Assembly: GCA_017454945.1 (NCBI GenBank)
Contig: JAFTCA010000037.1
Span: 1 to 35,303 of the forward strand
Length of the DNA stretch: 35,303 bases
Origin: Bacteroidales bacterium
GTDB lineage: Bacteria > Bacteroidota > Bacteroidia > Bacteroidales > WCHB1-69
Direction: 5' to 3'
The notes under the pieces: model-generated
The model's input: only the letters and a program-made list of their open reading frames with translations
Databases searched by the model: none
Told to the model about the DNA's origin: nothing
Made by a program: the position numbers and the translations under genes
Part shown: positions 8,859-16,890 of the stretch, in pieces
How positions within the stretch are numbered: the first letter of the stretch is position 1
Layout of the letters: each line of letters begins with the position of its first letter

Positions 8859-9725
8859 ATGGAAATTATCAGCGGCACCGCTTTAGCCAAACAGATCCGA
8901 CAGAAGTTAGCTGCAGAAGTCAGCCTACTGACCTGCCAGCACGGACGTGCCCCAAAACTGGCCATCATCTTGGTGGGCGATCATTCCGCCAGCATGACCT
9001 ATGTCAACAGCAAGGTGAAAGCCGCCGCCGAAGTGGGCATTCAGTGCGAACATATCCATTTGCCGGAAAGCACCTCGCAAGAGGAGTTGCTGACCTTAAT
9101 CCGCCGCTTGAATGCTGAGCCGGACACCGATGGCATTCTGGTGCAGCTGCCCCTGCCTCCACACATCAACACCGACACGGTGCTGTTGTCCATTGACCCG
9201 CAGAAAGACGTTGACGGACTGCACATTGTCAATGTCGGCAAGCTGGCATCGGGGCGCAAGGCCATACAAGCCTGCACACCGCGCGGTGTCATATCGCTGC
9301 TCAAGTCGGCCCACATCACCATCGCAGGCAAACACGCCGTCATTGCCGGGCGCAGCAACTTAGTAGGCTCTCCCATGGCGCTGCTGCTGCTCCGCGAGAA
9401 CGCCACCGTCACCGTTTGCCACTCCCAAACCCAAAACATCGCCGCTCATGTGGCACAGGCCGACATTCTGGTCACCGCCATGGGCAAGACCGGCGTCATC
9501 ACCCCTGACATGCTCAAGCCAGGCGTTGTGCTGATTGACGTGGCGATGAACTACGACGACCAAGGCAAGCTCCGCGGCGACGTGTACACTAAGGACGACC
9601 TGCCGCTGCTGGAAGAGAAAGTCGCCGCCGCCACACCCGTGCCGGGAGGCGTGGGTCCCATGACCATTGCATCGCTGCTGCAAAATACCGTTGACATTTA
9701 CAAAGAAAACATCAGCCACTGCTGA
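8859..9725 (+). CDS. folD: Bifunctional methylenetetrahydrofolate dehydrogenase/cyclohydrolase
   Basis: Cytosolic one-carbon enzyme interconverting 5,10-methylene-THF, 5,10-methenyl-THF and 10-formyl-THF with NADP+. The 288-residue length is typical. Motifs: catalytic lysine K52 in the SMTYVNSKVKAA segment; the FolD signature GILVQLPLPPHI; the DPQKDVDGLH loop; the nucleotide-binding GRSNLVGSPMALLL; and the C-terminal signature PVPGGVGPMTIASLL. It lies 23 bases after sufB on the same strand with no terminator, so cotranscription is likely. 10-formyl-THF supplies purine synthesis, but no direct link with SufB is known. Confidence 0.97.
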   Translation: MEIISGTALAKQIRQKLAAEVSLLTCQHGRAPKLAIILVGDHSASMTYVNSKVKAAAEVGIQCEHIHLPESTSQEELLTLIRRLNAEPDTDGILVQLPLPPHINTDTVLLSIDPQKDVDGLHIVNVGKLASGRKAIQACTPRGVISLLKSAHITIAGKHAVIAGRSNLVGSPMALLLLRENATVTVCHSQTQNIAAHVAQADILVTAMGKTGVITPDMLKPGVVLIDVAMNYDDQGKLRGDVYTKDDLPLLEEKVAAATPVPGGVGPMTIASLLQNTVDIYKENISHC

Positions 9726-9783
9726 TTCATAATAAACTTTTTGAACAATCGTTTATCTTTATTTGAGAAAAAAGAGAATAACC

Positions 9784-11190
9784 ATGAATATAAAGAGCAT
9801 CTTAGCAACCCTTCTGCTGGTTTTCACTTTCGGGTGGGCTTCCGCGCAGGGTTACGAAATCAAGGTTTCGGTGAACAATGTCAAAGGCGACACCCTTCAT
9901 CTGCAAACCTTTAAAACCAAGCAGTTCAATAACACCCAATCGTTTGCCTTTGCCCCTTCGGTTGTTTTCAAAGGCAAGGAGAGCCTGGCGCCTGGCATTT
10001 ACCAGATTGTTGCCGACACCAATCTAATTGGCACATTTATCATTTCGGACAAGAAAGGTCAGAAGTTCTCGATGAACATTGATGGCGACAAAACCACCTA
10101 CATCAACTCTCCCGAAAACACAGCTTTTGAAGAATATTTAGCTAAGATACAAGATTTTAACAAGCAGATGGACGGCTTGAATCAAGAGTTTGAGGAGATG
10201 CGCAACAGTGGCATCCCGCAATATATGATGCAGACTTTTGTCGATTCGCTGACCGCCAGAGCAGGCCGCATTGAGAAGGCGCGCGAGGCGTTCCAACGGA
10301 GCACCATCGCAGCCCACCCCACCTGGCTCTCCTCCTCCCTCATCCAAGCCTCTATCCGCATGCCGCAACCGCCAGCCGAGGCCATGCAGAACCGCAATGT
10401 GTACCGCTTGTATGTGACCGAACACCTGCTCGACAACTTCCCGTTCAGCGACGAGCGTTTCTACTCGACTTCGTATGCCTTCGACATCACCAACCAGTTC
10501 ACACGATTGGTTTGGGAGACAGGCGATTACGACTTTGAGAGCACCGAGAAATTTGTCAATTCGGCTTTAGACCGCTGCAAAGTGACCCCCAAAGGCTACG
10601 GCATCTTCTTCGACAATATGGAACGCATTGTAGGCTCGCTCAAGTCGCCTTACTGGTATGAAGACCTCTACCTTGTCATGCTGCGAAACGCACTTGCTTA
10701 CAACCAGTTGGACGAGGCCCGGAAAGTTAGATACGAGAAGCTGTACGACATTCATAACCGCAACCTTGCCGGCAGCCAACTTCCTGATTTTGAAATCAAA
10801 CTGGGCAATGATAGCGTCATCAACATCTACTCTATTGAAAGCGACTATCTGCTGCTCTACTTCCAGAACCCCGACTGCCCCACTTGTACCAAAGTGCGCC
10901 ATGAGCTGGCAGGCATGGAAGTTCTCAACCGCGCCATTACCAACGGCAGGTTGAAAGTGGTGACCGTCTATTTTGAAAAGAACGAGAAAATTTGGCGCAA
11001 CTTCCTGAAAAACGAAGCCAATCCGCTATACATCCACGGTTGGGAATTCAACGACAAGATTGAAGGCGAAGGATTATTCGACATCCGCATCATCCCCTTC
11101 ATGTTCTTGGTGGATAAAAACAAGAAAATCCTCAAGAAAGATTTGCTGCACAACGAAGTGGAGCCTTGGCTCAAGAGCTTAGGACTTTAA
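9784..11190 (+). CDS. Exported thioredoxin-fold protein (DUF5106-like)
   Basis: A 468-residue secreted protein. The start at 9784 gives a clean signal peptide (MNIKSILATLLLVFTFGWASAQG, cleavage near residue 22); the in-frame TTG at 9763 would only prepend charged residues. The N-terminal third is rich in beta-strand, as in DUF4369/DUF5106 proteins, followed by a helical region of about 200 residues. The C-terminal thioredoxin-like domain holds a CxxC in YFQNPDCPTCTKVRHEL, and later a cis-proline-like IIPFMFLVDKNKKIL. This architecture is typical of Bacteroidetes periplasmic redoxins. The CPTC active site suggests disulfide chemistry; the substrate is unknown. It converges tail to tail with the next gene, leaving only 3 bases. 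Confidence 0.8.
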   Translation: MNIKSILATLLLVFTFGWASAQGYEIKVSVNNVKGDTLHLQTFKTKQFNNTQSFAFAPSVVFKGKESLAPGIYQIVADTNLIGTFIISDKKGQKFSMNIDGDKTTYINSPENTAFEEYLAKIQDFNKQMDGLNQEFEEMRNSGIPQYMMQTFVDSLTARAGRIEKAREAFQRSTIAAHPTWLSSSLIQASIRMPQPPAEAMQNRNVYRLYVTEHLLDNFPFSDERFYSTSYAFDITNQFTRLVWETGDYDFESTEKFVNSALDRCKVTPKGYGIFFDNMERIVGSLKSPYWYEDLYLVMLRNALAYNQLDEARKVRYEKLYDIHNRNLAGSQLPDFEIKLGNDSVINIYSIESDYLLLYFQNPDCPTCTKVRHELAGMEVLNRAITNGRLKVVTVYFEKNEKIWRNFLKNEANPLYIHGWEFNDKIEGEGLFDIRIIPFMFLVDKNKKILKKDLLHNEVEPWLKSLGL

Positions 11191-11193
11191 AAG

Positions 11194-12489
11194 TTAGTCT
11201 TCCAATATCTGCTTGAGCGAGCGCAGCAGTTTGTCCAGAATCTCGCCGCCACAAGTTCCTATCACCTTAGCTTTCGACAATACCTCGAAAGCTTTTTCAT
11301 ATTCTTCTTTGTAACAATAGTCGATGCCCTCGACAAGCAATCGCTCACATTCCAAATTCAACTCTCGCTCCTTTTGTAAGGCGGATTCACGAGATGCATC
11401 ACTACGAGGTTCGGCCTCGACAGAATGTGGTTCTTGCGGAGCGGATTCTCTACGAGGTTCCGATTCGACAGATTGCGGTTCCTGCGGAGTGGGCGCATTC
11501 GATTCTTCCCTACGAGGTTCTGGTTCTACAGGTTGCGGTTTCTGGGGAGCCGACGTTGAGGATGTATGCAGTCGGCGAAGTTCTTCCTCCACGGCCAGCA
11601 AAGCGGCTTCATCCAAAATTTCGCCTTCGTTGGTCTCCTTATACTGCAACGCATACTCCCAGAACAGTCGTGCCATATCGGCATTGCCACGCCGCAAAGC
11701 CGCCTCAGCCACAGCCAGATAGGAATTAAAAACACCTGTTTTCGAGCGAAGGATACCTTTGTAATAATCGTCGTTGCAATAATTGCTCGGCATATTATGA
11801 CAGAACTGCTCCAACGTGGTGAACACCTCCAGCGCTTCAGCGGAGTGCCCCATTTTAACCAACGAATCACCCGTAGAATAGAGCTTATTATAAAATAATA
11901 TAGTAAAGTCGGAAATCTGCATCTCATGCTCACGGTCCAAAGTAGCCTCATTATAAAGGAGATGAATCAGATCCAGACATTCATTAAATTGATTGTTATC
12001 ATATAACAGTTTCACTTTCAACAATAAAGCATCCGGATTCAAGCGATTGTACTCCAGTGCACGGTCGGTATAATACTCCGCATCCTGACGGTTGTCGAAC
12101 ATCATTTCATTGACGGCCAGCACATAAAAGAGCGAATCGACCTTTTGGCGACGCTCATTCAGCGTATCGCGCACATTGCGGGCGTAATATGACACGCGGT
12201 CGTAATGACGCAGCAGCGCATAATAATCGGATGCGGAGATGTGATCATAAAGATATGGCAACTCATTGTCATTGAAGCGCTTCAGCTCTTTTTGTAAATC
12301 GCCTGCAAAGAGATAGTGCAGCGAAATCAGTTCGGGATCACTATTATTGAGTTGGCTCACGCGCAGACGGATATCTTCGAGCAACGAGTCGGCCTCAGCA
12401 CGACTACGGCAATGTTGTGCCGACAGAGGGGAAACCTGCGTCAGCAGCAGCATGCCACACATTACCGACAGAAGCCACCGTCTTTGCAT
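11194..12489 (-). CDS. Secreted helical-repeat protein with a Pro/Glu-rich linker
   Basis: Unrecognised 431-residue exported protein. The signal peptide is MQRRWLLSVMCGMLLLTQVSPLSAQ. The body (about 25-310) looks wholly alpha-helical, with TPR-like pairs such as DRALEYNRLNPDALLLKVKLLYDNNQFNECLDLI. Residues of about 312-365 hold three imperfect copies of a Pro/Glu/Arg repeat (PQEPQSVESEPRRES type), a likely flexible linker. A C-terminal helical TPR-like unit follows (CERLLVEGIDYCYKEEYEKAFEVLSKAK). It starts 17 bases after the exported thioredoxin gene on the same strand, so the two probably form an operon. A periplasmic scaffold or adaptor role would fit but is inference. Confidence 0.7.
   Translation of the reverse strand: MQRRWLLSVMCGMLLLTQVSPLSAQHCRSRAEADSLLEDIRLRVSQLNNSDPELISLHYLFAGDLQKELKRFNDNELPYLYDHISASDYYALLRHYDRVSYYARNVRDTLNERRQKVDSLFYVLAVNEMMFDNRQDAEYYTDRALEYNRLNPDALLLKVKLLYDNNQFNECLDLIHLLYNEATLDREHEMQISDFTILFYNKLYSTGDSLVKMGHSAEALEVFTTLEQFCHNMPSNYCNDDYYKGILRSKTGVFNSYLAVAEAALRRGNADMARLFWEYALQYKETNEGEILDEAALLAVEEELRRLHTSSTSAPQKPQPVEPEPRREESNAPTPQEPQSVESEPRRESAPQEPHSVEAEPRSDASRESALQKERELNLECERLLVEGIDYCYKEEYEKAFEVLSKAKVIGTCGGEILDKLLRSLKQILED
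11394..11552 (-). repeat. Threefold in-gene repeat encoding the Pro/Glu linker
   Basis: Three imperfect tandem units of roughly 42-60 bases, each beginning on the plus strand with a TACGAGGTTC word, followed by a CGACAG/TACAGG word and a TGCGG or TGGGG word. They encode the linker repeats of the helical-repeat protein. Unit lengths differ but stay in frame, so copy number could vary between strains. Confidence 0.75.
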
Positions 12490-12506
12490 GGTAGAAAAAC
12501 TTTGCG

Positions 12507-13034
12507 TTACTTAAGCAACAAGTCTTTGATGGCGGTTTCCAGATCCTCGCGAGCCGGAGCACCCACAATCATTGCGGGTTGCTTGTTCACAGTGAAGAAT
12601 ATCAGCGTAGGGATGCTGTTGATGTTGAACGCCTGGGCCACCACAGCCGATTTATCGACATTGACCTTATAAACAAGGATTTTGTCCTTATACTTGACGG
12701 CCATATCTTGCAGCGTAGGATTCAAAGCATGGCACGGTCCGCACCAGTCTGCATAGAAATCCACTATGCAAGGCGTAGAGCCCTTGTACTGAAAGCCTTT
12801 GGGGTTGTCGATATCGGTAATCAGCTTCACAAACTCGTCGGAAGAGATCACATTGAGTTCGCCAGCGACAATCTTATGCTGTTCGGCATTCGGTGTAGAA
12901 GTCTGATTATCGGATACTTCCACCTCTTCCGTAGCGGATGAAGCCTCCTCGTTCTGCTTGGCGTGGCTCGAGCCACACGCCATCAAAGTGACCACCAGCG
13001 CACACAACAGCCATTGGATTTTGCATTTTTTCAT
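12507..13034 (-). CDS. Exported thioredoxin-like lipoprotein
   Basis: Thioredoxin-domain lipoprotein of 175 residues. The start at 13034 gives the lipoprotein signal MKKCKIQWLLCALVVTLMAC with lipidated C20; an upstream in-frame ATG would run through the promoter element. A low-complexity acidic linker (about 21-55) leads to a canonical thioredoxin domain: FYADWCGPCHALNPTL with W97-C98-G99-P100-C101, and the cis-proline loop NINSIPTLIFF. Ordinary thioredoxin is cytosolic, so this membrane-anchored version probably reduces or shuttles disulfides in the cell envelope. It leads a two-gene unit with the helical-repeat protein 17 bases downstream. Confidence 0.9.
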   Translation of the reverse strand: MKKCKIQWLLCALVVTLMACGSSHAKQNEEASSATEEVEVSDNQTSTPNAEQHKIVAGELNVISSDEFVKLITDIDNPKGFQYKGSTPCIVDFYADWCGPCHALNPTLQDMAVKYKDKILVYKVNVDKSAVVAQAFNINSIPTLIFFTVNKQPAMIVGAPAREDLETAIKDLLLK

Positions 13035-13061
13035 AATGTAGGAGTTAATGGTTTTAGGGTG

Positions 13062-13069
13062 CAAAAATA
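13062..13069 (-). promoter_or_regulatory. -7 element for the lipoprotein thioredoxin
   Basis: The minus strand reads TATTTTTG, matching TAnnTTTG, 27 bases upstream of the start codon at 13034. No clear -33 TTTG is seen at the usual distance. Confidence 0.6.
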
Positions 13070-13136
13070 GTAAATATTGTTGAGTTGTGAAGATATCATA
13101 TTTAGAATCATCAAACATATTTTTAATTGATATTTT

Positions 13137-13166
13137 AATTAATATATTATTAATTTTATTATGTTT
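13137..13166 (+). promoter_or_regulatory. Promoter and operator-like palindrome of the ORF6N gene
   Basis: A perfect AT-only inverted repeat, AATTAATA-TAT-TATTAATT (13137-13155), ends 3 bases before the -7 element TATGTTTG (13159-13166). An in-frame ATG at 13161 lies inside this -7 element, so the start at 13185 is preferred. Placement of the palindrome between the -33 and -7 positions suits a repressor site, possibly autoregulation by the ORF6N protein (inference). Confidence 0.5.
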
Positions 13167-13184
13167 GCAAAAAATTTTTGTTGT

Positions 13185-14102
13185 ATGAACAAAGACGTGA
13201 CTACAAACTCCATCTCAATCAGAAGTTCAGAAATTGTTGAAAATCTAATACTTGAAATCAGAGGAACCCAAGTCCTTTTGGACCGTGATTTAGCGACACT
13301 TTACGGTGTGGAAACAAAAGTTTTAAATCAGGCAGCAAAACGTAATTCGGATCGTTTCCCTGAAAATTTCCGCTTTCAATTAACTGATATGGAAACACTT
13401 GAACTGGTCACAAATTGTGACCGGTTCTCGCAGCTTAAACATTCTTCGGTCAATCCCTATGTTTTTACAGAACAAGGGGTGGCTATGCTGGCGACAACTT
13501 TACATAGCAAAATCGCTATAGCAGTCAGCATACAAATCATGAATGCATTTGTGGCAATGAGGCATTTTATAACTTCAAACAACTACCTTTTCCAGCGTAT
13601 TGAAACATTAGAACATGGTCATTTAGAATTAATCAAGCATCAATCTCTTACTGATTTACGGTTAAATAATATTTTCAACAGGTTAGATCAAGAGAGAAAC
13701 GTACCTGCAGAAGGTCTCTTTTTCGACGGACAGATTTTCGATGCGTATGTGTTGATGGCCAAACTTATAAAATCTGCAAAGAAGGATATTAAGCTGATAG
13801 ACAATTATATTGACGAAAGTGTTTTGGTTTTACTAGACAAACGCACTGACAACGTGGCAGCGACCATCTTTACACAAAACAAAAGCCCGCAGTTGCAACT
13901 GGACATACAGCGACACAACGCACAATACAGTCCAATTGAGGTAAAACAATTAGCAGGTGTACACGACCGCTTTTTGCTGATTGATGATAATCAGTTATAT
14001 CATATTGGTGCATCAATCAAGGATTTAGGCAAGAAACTCTTTGCCATCACCCTAATTGAAGACTCGGAAATTATTGCTGCCATACGGAAGATGATAAAAT
14101 AG
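13185..14102 (+). CDS. ORF6N-domain protein with a PLD-like C-terminal domain
   Basis: A 305-residue protein. Residues 15-100 are an ORF6N domain (RGTQVLLDRDLATLYGVETKVLNQA, then RFPENFRFQLT and the PYVFTEQGVAMLATTL segment), a DNA-binding-type module known from phage regulators and bacterial accessory genes. A helical linker follows, then a C-terminal domain (177-290) with FDGQIFDAYV, KKDIKLIDNYIDESVL and HDRFLLIDD (H260, R262, D267) plus YHIGASIKDLGKKLFA. This looks like one phospholipase D-type half-site with HxK changed to HxR. The same C-terminal domain recurs in the RhuM gene at 33061, about two-thirds identical by hand count. The gene is AT-rich, solitary and probably acquired. It could be a regulator or a defence protein. 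Confidence 0.85.
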   Translation: MNKDVTTNSISIRSSEIVENLILEIRGTQVLLDRDLATLYGVETKVLNQAAKRNSDRFPENFRFQLTDMETLELVTNCDRFSQLKHSSVNPYVFTEQGVAMLATTLHSKIAIAVSIQIMNAFVAMRHFITSNNYLFQRIETLEHGHLELIKHQSLTDLRLNNIFNRLDQERNVPAEGLFFDGQIFDAYVLMAKLIKSAKKDIKLIDNYIDESVLVLLDKRTDNVAATIFTQNKSPQLQLDIQRHNAQYSPIEVKQLAGVHDRFLLIDDNQLYHIGASIKDLGKKLFAITLIEDSEIIAAIRKMIK

Positions 14103-14123
14103 CCTTGCATGTCATAATTTAGG

Positions 14124-14149
14124 AAATAGCTCCAACAACACAGCTATTT
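14124..14149. terminator. Hairpin between convergent genes
   Basis: A perfect 8-bp inverted repeat, AAATAGCT and AGCTATTT, around a 10-base loop. It sits between the ORF6N gene and the lipocalin-like gene, and its right arm overlaps the latter's stop codon. It lacks a strong T-tract, so it is a weak bidirectional terminator candidate. Confidence 0.5.
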
Positions 14150-14692
14150 ATAACTATCAACCTTCTTGGGATCCCTAAATATCATATTAAATTTATAGGT
14201 ACCAGCCTCGGATGAATCTGTATAAATGAGTTGAAATTCATCTTTTGTAATATCTATCATCTTGCAATTTTCCGTCTTTAGATCAAGTCCTAACACATTA
14301 CCCTCGTCATCATATTCGTAGAAAAAAGGTAATTGCATATAAATAAAGTTGGGGGTACCTGCATTATCTAAACGCCAAAGAGTCTTAATTTCTGCATCTT
14401 GAAGGCCTTGACCTTCTGCACATCGAGCATTGGTTTTAATTCGTTCGACACCGTTGTCATCAAAATAAATCACGTCATCTTTTTCGCATGCTGACAGAAA
14501 ATCCATGAGGTCTGTAATATTTTCACCGTCTGCCGTTTGGTAAGCAGGAGTGATGGTTCCTCCAGCCAATTTCCAACCATGTTCAGCTGTTACACATTGT
14601 AATAGTGTTGGTTCTGGAGGACCTGGCAACGGACAGGCTGTAAATAAGAATATTGAAGACACCAAGACTAGGATCAAAAGGATTTTTTTCAT
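14144..14692 (-). CDS. Lipocalin-like lipoprotein
   Basis: A small lipoprotein of 182 residues. The start at 14692 gives the signal MKKILLILVLVSSIFLFTAC with lipidated C20, followed by a Pro-rich spacer (PLPGPPEP). The mature part reads HGWKLAGGTITPAY, then SACEKDDVIYFDDNGVERIKTNARC, then a C-terminal strand FQLIYTDSSEAGTYKFNMIFR. The WKL start, the C-x-D-D-x-x-x-F-D-x-x-G pattern and the later cysteine resemble the lipocalin-like family of Bacteroidetes lipoproteins. It is AT-rich like the neighbouring ORF6N gene, so it may belong to the same acquired island. The ligand is unknown. Confidence 0.7.
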   Translation of the reverse strand: MKKILLILVLVSSIFLFTACPLPGPPEPTLLQCVTAEHGWKLAGGTITPAYQTADGENITDLMDFLSACEKDDVIYFDDNGVERIKTNARCAEGQGLQDAEIKTLWRLDNAGTPNFIYMQLPFFYEYDDEGNVLGLDLKTENCKMIDITKDEFQLIYTDSSEAGTYKFNMIFRDPKKVDSYK

Positions 14693-14718
14693 AGTATTAT
14701 AGTTTTGATTCTGTTCGG

Positions 14719-14726
14719 CAAATATA
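14719..14726 (-). promoter_or_regulatory. -7 element for the lipocalin-like gene
   Basis: The minus strand reads TATATTTG, matching TAnnTTTG, 26 bases upstream of the start codon at 14692. The remaining 14693-14818 stretch up to dnaJ shows nothing else. Confidence 0.6.
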
Positions 14727-14818
14727 AAATATTTTTTGACAATCAGATACTTATAAAAAAATCCCCAAAAAAGCCTCTTGAATCTTGTCATTCATAACTA
14801 ACAACTACAGTCTATCGG

Positions 14819-16000
14819 CTAATTAAAAAATTGCCTTACCCTGTTGAAGAAGCTCTTTTCGTTCTTGCCAGGCTTGGGCATGAAATTCTCCGATTCGGAC
14901 AGTTTCTGGATGGTGGCACTCTCCTCTTTCGACAACTTCTTGGGCACCCAAACATTCACATTCACAATCAAGTCGCCCATATGGTGCGAATTCACTTCGG
15001 GCAGGCCTTTACCTTGCAGACGGAGCACCTGACCGCTTTGTGTGCCGGGTTGTATCTTCACACGGGCCTTGCCGTCCAGCAAAGGAATCTCAACACTGGC
15101 GCCCAATGCTGCTTGCGGGAAGGAGATGTAATAGTTGAGATAGAGATTGTTACCGTCACGCTCAAAAATCTCGTGCTCTACCTCTTCAATCACTACAAGC
15201 AAATCACCATTTACACCGCCATTGAGAGCAGCGTTGCCTTTGCCGTGTACCGTCAACTGCATACCTTCGGCCACACCCGACGGGATGTTGATGCTGACAA
15301 TCTCCTCGCCTTTCACAATGCCTGAACCACCGCAGTCGGGGCATTTGTCCTTGATGACCTCGCCCGAGCCGCCACAGTTGGGACATGTGGTAGCCTGCTG
15401 GATAACACCAAACATACTGCGCTGGGTATGAACCACTTGTCCAGTACCCTTACACTGCGGACAGGTAGTGACACCGCTGGCACTTTTGGCACCCGTGCCA
15501 TGGCAAGTAGGACATGCCACATGTTTCTGGATTTTCAGTTTCTTCTCGCAGCCTTTGGCAATCTCCTCCAACGTCAGTTTCACCTTCACACGAATATCGC
15601 TGCCACGGCGTACTCTTTTGGTACGGCCACCACGACTTGCACCTCCGCCAAAGCCGCCAAAACCACCTCCAAAGCCACCTCCAAGGAAGTCGCCGAAAAT
15701 ATCGCCGAAACGCTCGAAGATGGTGCTCATATCGAAATCGTAGCTGCCACCAGCAGCACCTTGCATACCTGCATGGCCAAACTGATCGTAGCGGCTCCGT
15801 TTGTCGGGATTGCTCAACACATCGTAAGCCTCCGCCGCCTCTTTGAACTTCTCTTCGGCATCCTTCTTCTCCTGCTCCGTTCCGTTCACCCAGCGATCGG
15901 GATGATATTGCATGGCCTTCTTACGGTATGCCTTCTTTATATCGTCAGCCGACGCCGTCTTCTCCACGCCAAGCACTTCGTAATAATCTCTTTTTTCCAT
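14819..16000 (-). CDS. dnaJ: Chaperone DnaJ (Hsp40)
   Basis: Co-chaperone that delivers unfolded proteins to DnaK and stimulates its ATPase. It has 393 residues. The start at 16000 ([20 protein letters not shown]) is the standard DnaJ N-terminus. In order: J domain with HPD at 33-35; Gly/Phe-rich linker ([14 protein letters not shown]); a zinc domain with four CxxCxGxG repeats ([32 protein letters not shown]); then the C-terminal substrate-binding domains. It lies 158 bases downstream of grpE on the same strand. That gap is filled with modular repeats, and whether a separate promoter exists is not clear. dnaK is not in the window. Confidence 0.98.
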   Translation of the reverse strand: MEKRDYYEVLGVEKTASADDIKKAYRKKAMQYHPDRWVNGTEQEKKDAEEKFKEAAEAYDVLSNPDKRSRYDQFGHAGMQGAAGGSYDFDMSTIFERFGDIFGDFLGGGFGGGFGGFGGGASRGGRTKRVRRGSDIRVKVKLTLEEIAKGCEKKLKIQKHVACPTCHGTGAKSASGVTTCPQCKGTGQVVHTQRSMFGVIQQATTCPNCGGSGEVIKDKCPDCGGSGIVKGEEIVSINIPSGVAEGMQLTVHGKGNAALNGGVNGDLLVVIEEVEHEIFERDGNNLYLNYYISFPQAALGASVEIPLLDGKARVKIQPGTQSGQVLRLQGKGLPEVNSHHMGDLIVNVNVWVPKKLSKEESATIQKLSESENFMPKPGKNEKSFFNRVRQFFN

Positions 16001-16046
16001 GTTCTCTGTTTTTTCCTTTCTAATGTATGGCAGACACATTTATGCG

Positions 16047-16158
16047 TCCCTACCAAGACAATTCACAATTCATAATTCACAATTGAAAGTTTCACTTCTC
16101 ACTTTTCACTTCTCTCCTCATTCCTTTCAGGTTCCATTTTCAACTTTCAGATTCACAA
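16047..16158. repeat. Modular short repeats between grpE and dnaJ
   Basis: The stretch is built from CAATTCACAATTCATAATTC words followed by TTTCACTTCTCACTTTTCAC units. The second type is the inverse of the GAAAAGTGA/GAAGTGAGAAG words at 1-22 and around 31990-32015. On the minus strand it starts at the base after the grpE stop codon, so it would lie within any grpE-dnaJ transcript. Confidence 0.75.
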
Positions 16159-16812
16159 TTAATTGGCAACCACCACTTTTGAATAGCGTATCACCTTGTC
16201 TTTCATCTTGTAGCCCTTCTCCGTCACATCAATCACCGTGTCTTTATCTTCTTCATTCTGTGCAGGAAAATGGGCGACAGCCTCATGCAAATCGGTATCG
16301 AATTTCTCGCCTTTGGCAGGAATTTCTTCCACCGAGAAACGCGTCAGCACCTTGAGCAATTTTTGATAAATCAAATCAAAACCATCTTTAACAGACTGTA
16401 AGTCAGTTACATTTTGATTTGCCGCAATAGCTCTCTCAAAATCGTCAATAATCGGCAGCAGTTCCATAATCACCTTCTCCGAAGCCGTTTCTATCAACTC
16501 TAATCTCTCCTTGGCGGTACGCTTCTTGTAATTATCGAACTCAGAGAAAAGACGCAAAAAGCGTTCATTCAACTCAACTTTTGCCTTTTCCAGCTCTTCC
16601 ACTTTCGCTGTCAACTTCTCATTTTCCTCTTTCAACTTGTCATTTTTCTTGCCAAAAAATGATTTTCCTTTCTCCTTACCATTCCTGTCACCGCCATGTT
16701 CATTTTCTGTCACACTTTGACTCGTTTCGGCCGTCATATTGTCAGTCGTTTCGGGAGTTTCCTCCAGATTTTCTTTCGTTTCCTCCACATTAGGGTTTTC
16801 CACTTCGTTCAT
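16159..16812 (-). CDS. grpE: Nucleotide exchange factor GrpE
   Basis: Exchanges ADP for ATP on DnaK and acts as a thermosensor through its long helices. It has 217 residues. An acidic disordered N-terminus (MNEVENPNVEETKENLEETPE) is followed by a coiled coil (about 60-100, DKLKEENEKLTAKVEELEKAK), then the family core LRLFSEFDNYKKRTAKER. The C-terminal beta domain ends in the GrpE signature GYKMKDKVIRYSKVVV. It is first in a grpE-dnaJ pair, the usual order in Bacteroidetes. Its promoter overlaps a 6-bp inverted repeat (16891-16906); no CIRCE element is present. Confidence 0.97.
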   Translation of the reverse strand: MNEVENPNVEETKENLEETPETTDNMTAETSQSVTENEHGGDRNGKEKGKSFFGKKNDKLKEENEKLTAKVEELEKAKVELNERFLRLFSEFDNYKKRTAKERLELIETASEKVIMELLPIIDDFERAIAANQNVTDLQSVKDGFDLIYQKLLKVLTRFSVEEIPAKGEKFDTDLHEAVAHFPAQNEEDKDTVIDVTEKGYKMKDKVIRYSKVVVAN

Positions 16813-16890
16813 AACTATATCTATTTTAACAATTTATCTCGTTAATTATCCTTTCTTATAATGTAAACACACCTTACTTATAGCAAAAAC

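Noticed and set aside
13185..14102. Prophage, because of the ORF6N domain
   Set aside because: No integrase, capsid, terminase or other phage gene surrounds either the ORF6N or the RhuM gene. Each stands alone between chromosomal genes.
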